From Capsaspora owczarzaki ATCC 30864 (lineage: Eukaryota; Opisthokonta; Filasterea), in contig NW_011887292.1 in NCBI RefSeq assembly GCF_000151315.2, positions 3,578,452 to 3,631,481 of the forward strand: a stretch of DNA of 53,030 bases, read 5' to 3'. The notes under the pieces were generated by a model, which did not search any database, was not told the DNA's origin, and saw only the letters and a program-made list of their open reading frames with translations. Position 1 is the stretch's first letter. Each line of letters starts with the position of its first letter. Below, in pieces: positions 20,061-29,728 of this stretch. A program made the translations under genes and the position numbers.

Positions 20061-21932
20061 TTATTTTTCACTTCGCGTGCGAGACTTTTGGACAAAGTGG
20101 GCGTGAAGCTCGTCCGAGCCACCATGGTGGTGCAAGCCATCGTCAAAATGACGCATCACGAGCTGCACGGCATCGCGCACGTGCGGAACCACAAAGTGGG
20201 CTGGATCGCTGGGATCATTGTCGAGATGCGGCGAAAACACACCCGTGCGCACAAGCACGGAGCGGCCATTCTGCCGGCTATTGGCACCGCGAACGTCCGA
20301 ACGCGGATTGTCGCCCACCATGTAAAAGTAACTCAGACCATCGTAGCCAAGCTTCTGGGCCTGCTCATTCAGCAGCTTTTCTGCATAGTCGTACGTCACT
20401 CCAAACGGCTTGCCCAGCTGCGTGTACAGTAGATCCCTGCCGGTGAGTTCCTGCGCAAAAAAATTCGAGCATGACAGAATTTGTTTGGTCAGTGCTGCAA
20501 GATCTGCATTCGAAATTCAACGTTGATGCGCCAAAGAGCCTGGAAAAAAAACAAGTACCTTGTACAGTGCCTCCAAGCAGAGTCTGAACGCGCCTTGGCC
20601 AAATCGCGGCTGCGGATGCTCCGCCATCCACAAAAAGTCAGCGTTGGAAAAGATGATGGGAATGTGCTGCTTCGAGTCCAGCGTTCCTGGAACGCCGTCT
20701 TTCGAGATGAGCAAGTCAATCAAGACCTGAAGGCAAGACTCCCACTCCAACGGGTCGTGCATGACAAAGATGGCTATTTGCAAGAGGGCAGGTTGATCCA
20801 TTGGGTGCATTCAATGAGGGGTATTGCAAACACGAGTGTTTCGAGAATATGCAGCAAAGCCAAAGAAAAACAAAAGAACGAAAAAGGGCATTACCTTCCA
20901 CCGGTGGCACGGGAATTGGCGTTGGCGGATGCGACTTGAGCTGCTTCCGCACCTTCATATTGACAATGTCCATCAACGGAAACGCCTTTCTCATGTCATC
21001 AAGGTCCAAGGTCTTCTGAAAGCCATATCTGTCCGGAACGTGTCAAAGAATGAATGAGAGAGAAACGCGCCAGTTTCGATGCACAAAACAGGTGCTGTGA
21101 GCGAACGTACGACGCTGCAATTTCCTTCAGAGGGCCTTGTCCAATCAGCAAAACGGTCTTGTTAAAGTACTGCTCGTACATTCGCAATGGCGTGTGTGAA
21201 AGCACAACTTGCTTTTCCGAAACCTAGGTTTACAAAACAAAACAAAACAAACACCAAACAAAAAAACAACACAGAGATGACACACAAAGTGAGCAAACAA
21301 CCTCCTCCTAGGCATCAAAAATCACTTTGACAAAGCCATTTTCAGTGCGACACAGGGCAGAGCTCTCAAGACGTCTGTTCTTCTGAGAATCGGAGGTTTG
21401 TGTCAAGTCATTGTTTACCGGAACATGCAGCCATTTCGAGAGCTGATGCGCCTTGTGTGCCTCAGTTGTGCCTCCGCCATTGGTCACGAACATGTATGGG
21501 ATATTCTTGAGTCTGTCATTGATGGTTGTATGGCGAGTATTTAGCACCAACAATACACACACAAACGACGCGAATTTGAGCCTGTTTGCGTATAACGGTT
21601 GCATCCAATCCCCCACCCCAAGTCCGATCGCTATTAGTTTTCTTTGACTCGTCTTTGACTTACAAGTGCCGCTTGGATAGCATCTGGAAGGCCTCCTTGG
21701 CTTCGTTCAGCACCGTGTTGCCTCGAATCAGCACGCCGTCAATGTCAAACAGTATTCCGGGCGCCCGGTTGCCCTGCTGCTGCTGCTGCTGCTGGAGTGC
21801 TGCTGCTGCTGCGGCTGCTGCTGCTCCTGGTGCAATGGGGCTGATCGACCCTTTCGAGTGCACTTTGCGAGCAAGAGTCGTCCACGCACGGCGATTCCCG
21901 CGATTCAATGCAATGCCAGCCGAAAGCAACAT
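20061..21932 (-). CDS. HDHD5: HAD-superfamily hydrolase, HDHD5/CECR5 type, 6 exons
   Basis: Exons, in order of translation, are 21932-21664, 21512-21419, 21223-21111, 21028-20895, 20773-20559 and 20450-20061, giving 404 residues in consistent phase. Residues 1-28 (MLLSAGIALNRGNRRAWTTL, then ARKVHSKG) lack acidic residues and are Arg-rich, fitting a mitochondrial presequence. After Ala and Gln runs comes HAD motif I FDIDGVLIRG, motif II in FVTNGGGTTE, the family stretch QVVLSHTPLR, and motif IV GDNPRSDVRGAN. The nucleophile Asp and both acidic Asp of motif IV are present, so catalysis is plausible, but the substrate of this family is not settled. Five introns of 86-195 bp make it the most split gene in the window. 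Confidence 0.88.
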
Positions 21933-22192
21933 TTTGCTCAAACCTCAAAGACTGAGCCACATCCAAATCCATTTCACTTGGCTCAAACAGCTCGATCCTA
22001 GAGTACACAAAGTTTTGATATGACCTTCAGTCTGTCTCAGTCTCAGTCTCAGTCTCTCAGTCTCTCAGTCTCTCAGTCTCTTTTTTTGTTTTTTGTTTTT
22101 CCCCCTCTCTTCTTCTTTCTCCTTCCCTCCTCCAAGTCCTCCAAAAACTTTCCTTTGTTGAAACGCGTTCTGAATCTCTACCAACCACACAA
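21933..22192. promoter_or_regulatory. Two-way promoter between HDHD5 and ACL4-type genes
   Basis: Only 260 bp separate the two start codons. The spacer contains a CAGTCT/CAGTCTCT repeat at about 22027-22083 followed by a long pyrimidine-rich stretch up to the plus-strand ATG. Both promoters must lie here. No core element can be named with confidence. Confidence 0.45.
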
Positions 22193-23878
22193 ATGGTCAA
22201 ATCGAAGGGAAAGCGACCTGCCGGGGCTGTCCATGTGGGATCAGCGTCCAATCCTGCTGCTGCTGCTGCTGCCGCTGCGAGGAGTGCCGCGTCCAGCAAC
22301 CCGCGCCCGTCGTCTGGCGTCGGCAGGCACCAACAGGCCGCCGCTGCTGCTGGCGGTGCGACGGGCGAGCGCGCTCGGGCGAGTGCTGCAGCCAACTCGA
22401 CGGAAGCCATCCTCAACCGCGTGGAGATGCTCATGGACGGACTCGACTTTGCAACCGCAGCGCAGACGTGCATGCGCGTGCTGCAGCGCGATCCAGACAA
22501 CCTGCGCGCCATCGAGGCAATGGGCGTCATCCACCTCGAGCTGGGCAACCCGGAGCCCGCGTTCGAGTGCTTCAAGCGCGCGTGCGCTCTCGAGCCAACC
22601 TCGGGCGCTGACAAGTTCATGTATCTCGGGCAGATGCAGTCTGGCAAGGAGGCCGCAGCGTCGTTCGAGACTGGCACCGTGCTGCTCAAGCAGGAGCGCG
22701 AGCAAGCCATCCAGATGGGCGAGGACCCGGCCGAGTTTACGCGTCGCATCTCCACTGCGCTGGCCTCGACGGCTGAGCTCTACCTGACGGATCTTTGGTG
22801 CGTTCTTGTACTGCTTGGATTGGGGCGTGGGGTGGGGGTTGCGGGGGAGGGGGAAAGAAAGATGGAGTTTGCGTTACGGTTGAGAGAAGTCATGCTTTGG
22901 ATTGATTTTGTCAATCTCACTTGATATTGCCAACAAAAAACAGCCACGAAGACAACGCAGAAGAGCTCTGCGGAACTCTGTTGGAGGCCGCAATTGCAGA
23001 GGATCCGACCAATGCCGAGGCCATTCAAACGTTTGCCAGCTACCAAATCAGCAAACAAAACCCCGAGCGCGCATTGGCTCTTCTCCGCGACAGTTTGGCA
23101 CTGTGGCATCGCCGACGCGCTGGATACGGTAAGATAGCGCTGTTCTCGTGTTGAATCTAGGTGGTCTAGGGGTTGGCCGAGAGGAGAAATGAAGGGAGGG
23201 GTTTACTGTTTTTTTTTTTTTAGGTTTTTCCTGCTTTTATGCTTTGTCCACGAGCCACCGCTCTCTCACTGATCGGCCTTGTTGGAACGCACCACAGACA
23301 CATACCGCATCAATCCAAACGAAGACTTGGAGGACGATATGGACCCGGAGGTCGCTGATTTGCGACAGGTAGTCGACCCGATGCTAGACGGCGAGGATGT
23401 TATGGATGACCAGGACTTGCCGCCGTATGATTTCCGAATCAACACGGCCAAGTTGCTCATCGAGCTAGAGCAGTACGAGGACGCATCCTATGTCCTCGGC
23501 CAATTGATGCGCGAAGACGACGAAGTTGTGCAAGTGTGGTACATGTTTGGCTGGCTCTACTTTATTACTTCGGATTATGCTGCGGCCTTCGAGTGCCTTG
23601 ACACGGCACAGCGAGTAAGCGGGCTAGCTTCTTTGTGGTTGTTGTTGTTGTTGTTGTCGTCGTCGTCGTTTGAATACGCGCGGTGCGGTGGGAAACGCTG
23701 GTACCAATTTCTGTTCGGTTTTTTGCAGATGCACGCCCAGACCCAATGCGACGACGAGCCTATGCTTGTGCATATCCAAGAGCTACTCGGCGAAATTAAC
23801 AACAATAACTTGATAGCTCGATTCAGTGCCGAGAATGGCCAGAGTGGCGAGAATGATGACGGCAGCATGGCACAATGA
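22193..23878 (+). CDS. ACL4: TPR protein, Acl4-type ribosomal protein L4 chaperone, 4 exons
   Basis: Exons 22193-22797, 22944-23128, 23298-23614 and 23729-23878 give 418 residues in consistent phase. After a basic, Ala-rich start (MVKSKGKRPAG), TPR helices begin near residue 65 (ATAAQTCMRVLQRDPDNLRA, then GVIHLELGNPEPAFECFKRA). An acidic segment follows (NEDLEDDMDPEVADLRQ), and then the stretch LPPYDFRINTAKLLIELEQY and DDEVVQVWYMFGWLYF, which I recall as characteristic of the Acl4 family, dedicated chaperones of newly made Rpl4. The TPR call is firm and the Acl4 assignment moderate. A plain TPR protein of another family is the alternative. Confidence 0.75.
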
Positions 23879-24086
23879 TTTTTTGCTGCCCCTCTTTCTC
23901 ATCGGTTCTTTTATGTTAATCATTTTTTTTGGGAACAATACATGTGTGGTACTTTGAAGAAGGGGGGATGTCTAAGTTTCTCAATAATTTAATCTTAACA
24001 AGCTGCACAAAAAGAAACGGAGGAACCGGCATTAACATTTTTTTGATTTGGCGTTTTTGATTTGTTCGTTTTTGTTCTGGGTTGCG

Positions 24087-25318
24087 TCAGTACGAGTCGG
24101 AGACGGCCAAGGCGGTGCGTCGAGCAAAGTAGCTGGCCAGCGTTTCCTGGAGGAGATTGTCCAAGATTTCCGCATCGGGACGGCTCTCGCAGGCAGCGCG
24201 CGAGTAGCGAGGAGACTGGCGCTCGTTAATCCACTCGGTGGCCCAGCCATTGGTCGAGACGATAAACTCCTCAGCAAACGCACGGCTGAACGACAAGCAG
24301 CCAGAGAGGATGATGTCGAGGTAGGTCTGGGCAATCGGGAAGCTCTGGCTGGGCGCCTGAGGCTCGAGCACCATGTACGTCCATACATAGGCTGCGGGCG
24401 CAACGTGTGCGCGGACCGAGTCGCCGGAATACACAGTGATGGCATCGAGCGGGATGGACACGCGGCGGTAGTAGCGTTCGCGCTTGTCAAACTTTGGCAG
24501 ATCGACTTCGGGCGTAACCACCGGAACAAGAACGCCGTTGCAAGTGGCTCCGGCCTGAGGCAAGACGCCGACCGCAGTCATGCCCGAGTGGGGGCAGGCG
24601 ACATTCCACGCACGCACGAGGCCCGAGACGCGCACTGCGATTGCGTCGCCGGTCTGCCCAGTGCGCGACCGCGAGCTGGCGTTGATGAGCGAACCATAGC
24701 CAAAAATGTAATGCACCGGCGCCAGTGACGACGTGTCCACCGCCAAGTCCGCGTCCAGCAGCGCGTCCGACGACGCGGCAATATCTGCAGGGCGCAGGAG
24801 AGGCGACTCTGTGGCCGTCAGCGAGACGGAGGCCTGGAGCACGCGCAGGACAAACGTGAGGACGAGCTCTGGCGGGAAGACGCCCAATGGCAGCGCAGCG
24901 AGCGCAGCTGACGCAGCCACAGCCGCGGCATCCGACGACGACGAGGACGAGGAGACAAGTGGGTGGTGATTGTTGTTGTTGTGGCGGACGAGGGAGGCGC
25001 GGTCAAAGTGGCTGAAGTGGACGAAAACGCGGTGGAAGCTGGGTCGCGGTAGGATGAAACCGCTGCTGCGAGGCTGGACCACCGCGGCGACGACGACGGC
25101 GGCGACTGGGGCTGTGACTGGCTGCTGCGCTTGTACTGCTGCTCGCGCTGGAGCGACTGGCGCTGCTGCTGGAGGCGCGTGAAGAGCTCGATCGCGAACG
25201 AACCAAGAGCGGTGCGATTGTCGGCGTTTGCAGCGAGGGATTGAGCGAGCCGCCGCTCCACTGCTGCTGCGGTGGTTGCTGCTGCGGTTGCTGCTGCAGG
25301 TGATGATGAGAATGTCAT
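24087..25318 (-). CDS. Gamma-glutamylcyclotransferase/AIG2-fold protein, 5' frame unresolved
   Basis: The C-terminal two thirds, from about 25090 down to the stop at 24087, is one clear frame. It contains the substrate-binding loop FGYGSLIN near 24690-24710, then FDKRERYYRRVSI, whose Glu sits where the family's catalytic Glu is expected, and a barrel-like domain. The substrate could be a gamma-glutamyl compound, but this subfamily is not one I can place. The likely start (ATG at 25318, MTFSSSPAAATAAATTAAAV...) is in a different frame, open to past 25100 with protein-like content (QSLAANADNRTALGSFAIEL). A frame change is needed between about 25250 and 25080. A 68-base GT...AG segment would restore it but has poor consensus; an indel in the repeat-rich CAG/CGC stretch is the alternative. 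Confidence 0.65.
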
Positions 25319-25418
25319 TGCTATCAAAATGAATCAGCAGCGAAGAACAAAAAGTCGGCGATGAGCAAAGAGAGAGAGAAAAAAAGAATGACTGAATAAA
25401 GAATAAAAAAAAAAAAAG

Positions 25419-25449
<31 letters not shown>

Positions 25450-25723
25450 GTCACGAAAAATGACGCTTTGTCAGATTCGAGCGCTTTGATTGGTCGGCAA
25501 TGTGACTTCGATGAGCGTCAAATGACGAAAAACTGGTTTTTTTCCAAAGGTCAGCGGTTTTTGTCATGACCAAAAAGCAACAGAAACAACAACAACAGAA
25601 ACAACGAAGCAATCAATCACAAGATGGAAGAAAGAAAGGAAGGGAAAAAACAAAAAACGAGAACAAAAACGAGGAAGAAAAGAGATGGAAAAATCTTGTT
25701 GTATTGTTCAAAGACAACGGCAA
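25319..25723. other. Spacer between two minus-strand genes, with (TAA)n repeat
   Basis: This 405 bp stretch is upstream of the cyclotransferase-like gene and downstream of the helicase gene. It contains an A run at 25408-25420, a (TAA)n microsatellite at about 25421-25441 and A/G-rich DNA to 25700. It likely combines a promoter and a 3' UTR. Confidence 0.5.
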
Positions 25724-28218
25724 TCAGGGCAGGGTGGATGTCGACTGCAACATACGAGCAAGGCGGCGGATTGGGCGGCGCGACGACGTGGTCGTGTTGT
25801 CGTACAGCGTAATCACTGGAGCAAAGAGGGCGGAGGGGGGGGGAAAGGAAAGGACGAGTCAGTCAAGGGACGAATCAAGCGCAAAACGAAATCTCCCGCC
25901 AAAAAATCAAGAACAAGAACGCTCATCTCATCCCAGCAGTCTCAACATGAACTCTCCAACACCTTCATCGAGAGCGCATCACCAGAACACAGCAAAAAAC
26001 CTGACAAAGGCAGCTCTCCACACAGATCGTTCCAAAATCACAGAACAAAAACTTCCAAACCCCTCACCTTGACCTGCGCGCCCGGCGCGGCCAGTCCGCC
26101 CTGCTTGATGCAAGTACATTTCTCGAGAGTTGGGCGCATCGTGATTGACGACATGCGTGACGGCTTGCCCAAAGTCCAGACCTAGACCGGCGATTGGCGT
26201 GGCGACAATCACTTTGGCCAAGTGTTGCGATGCTCTCGCGGTCGTCAGCACCCGCGCATCCAACTCGCGCTGGCTGGAGAGCAGCTCGGCGGAAATGCCA
26301 AACTTTTTCAGTCGGAGGTGCACCGCCGCTGCCCGTGCTGCATCCGCTGTAAAGACCAGGACGCACGGTGGTCGGCGGCGCGACTGCTGTGGCTGGGCAT
26401 CCTGCTTTGCTGGGAATTCCAGAATATCGGGATTCGAGCCACTAACTGCAGAAGGCGCCGGTGGGTCATTTGCTGTCGTAGCGCTGTCCGTGCTCGCACT
26501 TGTCTCGCCTGCTTCGTCACGAGGTTGCTCCACCAGAGCCAGCTTGCCCAGCGAAGTAGCAGAGACTGGCTGCCTTGCCAAAATCATGCCAACAATTGTT
26601 GCCGTTAAATGAGGTCGATTGAGTTCCATATACCGCATCTTTCGTTCGTCAGCAGCAGCAGCAGCAGTAGCATCCGGATTACTGCCTTGCAGTAATGCTG
26701 CCGCGTCGTCCAGCTCGTCCTCGCCAGCTGCCGGGCCTTGGTTTAGAGCCTGCATATCGCGGACCACCTCCAGGCTACTGATAGGGACAAGCAAGTGGGA
26801 AAGGGTGGTGGGAATACCGACGTGCGCCGGCGTTGATGCAGGATCAGGATGAGAGGAGGAGGACGCCACGGTTTGTGTGCCATCGTCCAACGAGACTTTC
26901 GGGTGTGCGATGGTCGTGATATCTTCAGAAGAAACAGCAGATGGGGACAAAGCCCCTTTAGTCGCGGGCACAACTGGGGCAGCGGAAGCACCCGCCTCGC
27001 CTCGCCCGATGACCACAGGAAGCGGTGACGTCTGTTTCATCAAGGAAAGAAGCGCTGGGGACCGTTCTCCAAGCGCGGGTGTAGTGGGAATGGCGCCCAC
27101 AAATACCTGCTGGATGCGGGAGGGTTGAAGGAGGTGCTGTGGCGGTGGTTGGATCTTGCCGAGCGCAATCTTCCGTTGTTGCGCTGCCCACCGCTTGTTC
27201 TGCACCTGCAGATGGACTAAAAACTTGGACACGTGTGCATTGGCCAGCACTGTGTCAGCCTCATCGACTATGAGCGTTTGCCATCGGAGTAGGGCGCTGC
27301 GAGCAGCCTCGAAGCTGGGGTAAAACTCAAACAGTTTGTCCACCGAGCTGACAATCACATGTGTGTGGGGCTCGGCCTGGTGAAAGTGCAGTGCCGTGGT
27401 GCCAAACAACACCGTGACTTGTGACGAGGCCGCTGTCGAGTCCTGCCGCTCCAGCTTGAAAAAGCTGTCGCAAACAAACTTGATTTGGGCAGCGAGATCG
27501 CTCGACGGCGTTAGAATCAGTACAGATGCGGTTTTGTTCATCTGATGGAAGGGCGACTGCGACTGCATTGCGGCTTTTGCACCTGCGGCAGCGTTCTTGC
27601 GTCGGGTTGCGTTCAACGAAGCCCAAACCGCGTCCGGGGTTGCGGCGGATTCCGGGACGTGTGATTCTCGCAGCATCCGATCAAACAATGGCAGCAAGTA
27701 AGCAAGAGTTTTTCCCGATCCTGTCTGGGACGTGACGATCATGTCGTTTCCCGCTCGCATCATTGGCAGTGTCTGTGGAGCAGTATGGATGGCAAAGTGT
27801 GATTTTCGGGTGGAGGTGAGTCTCACTCCTCAGTGCGCAAAATCGAGACACAAAAAGTAAAACAACAAAAAAAGAGCATCATCTGCAATAATTATTATTT
27901 CTGCCCGACCTTGGCTTGGACGTCGGACAGCGCGTGGATGCCGAGCGACTGCAGGCGACGCACGAGGAAGGGGTGCAGATCAGCAAGCGCAGCTCGCTCA
28001 GCACCCGCCGAGTCACCCTGAATGCCGGATGATGATGACGATGACGATGACGATGCAGACGAAACCGAGGATGATGGCGTGGTGTGGTGAGCCGAGTTGA
28101 GGTCCGGGAAGCTCGTCTTGGCTACCATGCTGCTGATGCTCCTCCTGCAATGGCAGCCGAGCAGCCACCCTGTTGCAGTCCGCAGCATAGCAGCAGAAGA
28201 ATAACGTGGTGGTTGCAT
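25724..28218 (-). CDS. Divergent DEAD-box RNA helicase, probably mitochondrial, 3 exons
   Basis: Exons, in order of translation, are 28218-27910, 27772-26068 and 25815-25724, giving 701 residues. The start MQPPRYSSAAMLRTATGWLL, then GCHCRRSISSM, is basic and hydrophobic, like a mitochondrial presequence. The Q-motif region is HPFLVRRLQSLGIHALSDVQ; motif I SQTGSGKT has Lys124; motif II is VDEAD near 271. Motif Ia is PSSDLAAQ, motif V ATPIAGLGLDF and motif VI HQAGRTGRAGRAG. These differ from the consensus PTRELA, ARGxD and HRxGRTGRxG. A 300-residue Ser/Pro/Ala-rich insert separates the two RecA-like lobes. The last exon (VITLYDNTTTSSRRPIRRLA) was chosen over a nearer acceptor because it restores the usual post-motif VI strand. 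The role is unknown; mitochondrial RNA or ribosome work is a guess from the presequence. Confidence 0.85.
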
Positions 28219-28395
28219 CGAACAGTGCTCGAATTCACGCGTCAAAATACAGTAAAATCAGAAGTTGACAATTCCAAATGTAGAAAATGACTGGTCTGAG
28301 ATCAAAATAAGCTGTGCTGTTGTACCTGAACAGGTTCTTCCAATATGCTACACTCGACTACCTCAGTCTTGATTTACTTTGCTGTTCCAATACGA
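28219..28395. promoter_or_regulatory. Very short two-way promoter (177 bp)
   Basis: Start codons of the helicase gene and the helical-protein gene are 177 bp apart, on opposite strands. The stretch is AT-richer than both genes and contains CCAAT at 28337-28341. Both promoters and 5' UTRs must fit here. Confidence 0.45.
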
Positions 28396-29432
28396 ATGGC
28401 GCTCGTTGAGGACGTCGACGTTGAAGAGCCTTCCATCAGGTAACGTTGACACACACTGAATCCCTCAACATTGCGCAAAACCTCACTTCTTCAAACTACA
28501 CTTGCTCTTGTTTTCTAGCATTGATATGCGCGATCTGGACGACGTCAAGCAGGGCATGCGGTCGCTGGACCAGCGCATCCAGGCGTCCCTCTCGCTCGCG
28601 TCGGAGCTCCAGTTTGAGCGCACGCAGCTGGCTCGCGAGCGCACGCGACGGCTTATGGACATGGCCAACATATCAAACGATCTATCTCAGGTAATGGGGT
28701 CGATGCGAGAGTGAGAGAGCGAGAGTGAGAGAGCGAGAGTGAGAGTGAGAGTGAGAGTGCATGAGTTGCTCGTGCTCCTCGTGCGCTGCTCCTGCTGGAG
28801 CGCACTCATGAACCAACGCCTCTTCCAAAGCAGCGCGTTGGATTGTTTGAGTTTGCCGCATTTGTTTTTTGTTGCTGGATTGGCTGGAATTTGCTCAATC
28901 CCTACAACAGGTACAGGAACTCGTCACCGCAGCTCACAACACTCGCAACCAGCACATCAAGCGCGTGCAGACGGATATCGAGACATATGGAGAACTGCGA
29001 TTGCAGCTAGCTCATATGATTGACACGATGGAGATGGCCGGACAGCTGAGCGGGAGGCTGCCACGGGGCTTGCTGGCGCAGGTGCAACACTTGGAGAACT
29101 TGGACGCGCTGGTCGCGGCCGCCCCAAAGCAGATTGAATCCGCCCTTGAGCTGGTCAGCCAAGAGTCAGCCACAGTCATTGTTGAGCCACTAGCAGCATT
29201 GCTTGCTCCCATCTTGCCTCCCGCGGCCGATCCTTCCGATCCCAGCCACCAAACTTCCGTTCCACCCACCTCGGCTCCAGCAATTGCCTCAGCAATAGCA
29301 AGCTCGTCTTCTGGTGTAACCGCACCATCGTCGCCCAACACCGGTCTGGTGCTTAGTTTGAGTACTCGCAAACGGGCACATTCCTCGACTGATTCGACAG
29401 GTTCTCGGCAAGAGCGACGGTTGGATTCGTAG
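28396..29432 (+). CDS. Helical/coiled-coil protein of 245 residues, unrecognised, 3 exons
   Basis: Exons 28396-28439, 28519-28690 and 28911-29432 join in frame with donors GTAACG and GTAATG. Residues 1-18 are acidic (MALVEDVDVEEPSISIDM). About residues 20-130 are charged and helical with heptad-like spacing (DLDDVKQGMRSLDQRIQASL; ERTQLARERTRRLMDM; HIKRVQTDIETYGELRLQL), suggesting a coiled-coil subunit of a larger complex. The C-terminal third is Ala/Ser/Pro-rich and ends in a basic patch (STRKRAHSS, then RQERRLDS) that could be a nuclear signal. BLOC/BORC-type small coiled-coil subunits were considered, but I could not match a diagnostic motif. The intron at 28691-28910 holds the GAGAGT repeat. 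Confidence 0.7.
28707..28757 (+). repeat. (GAGAGT/GAGAGC)n repeat in intron
   Basis: A run of GAGAGTGA and GAGAGCGA units begins 16 bases after the donor of the second intron of the helical-protein gene. It belongs to the same GAGT-like family seen at 721-756, 1027-1044 and 3925-3980. Confidence 0.85.
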
Positions 29433-29621
29433 TTTGCACGCATTTCTTCATTCTCTTATTCGATAGCTGTTGTTGCCTTTGTAAATACACCCAGTTGGCG
29501 ACCATCTACCTCCTTCCCTTCCCTATCGTTTCACGCTGGTTGGAAAACAGACAAATCAGCTGAACATACGTTGTTTTGTTTAAAAAAAAAATGACAAAAA
29601 ACCGACAAATACACTGGCTTC

Positions 29622-29676
29622 ACGCACACACATCCACACACGCACACACACACGCACACACACACTCACACACACA
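29622..29676. repeat. (CA)n microsatellite in convergent 3' region
   Basis: CACA-rich repeat with CATC and CGCA interruptions, lying between the helical-protein gene and the downstream minus-strand membrane-protein gene. Confidence 0.85.
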
Positions 29677-29728
29677 TGGAAAAGGGAAGGGAAGAACTAC
29701 CACCGCCCTCAACAAAACACGAAATGTT

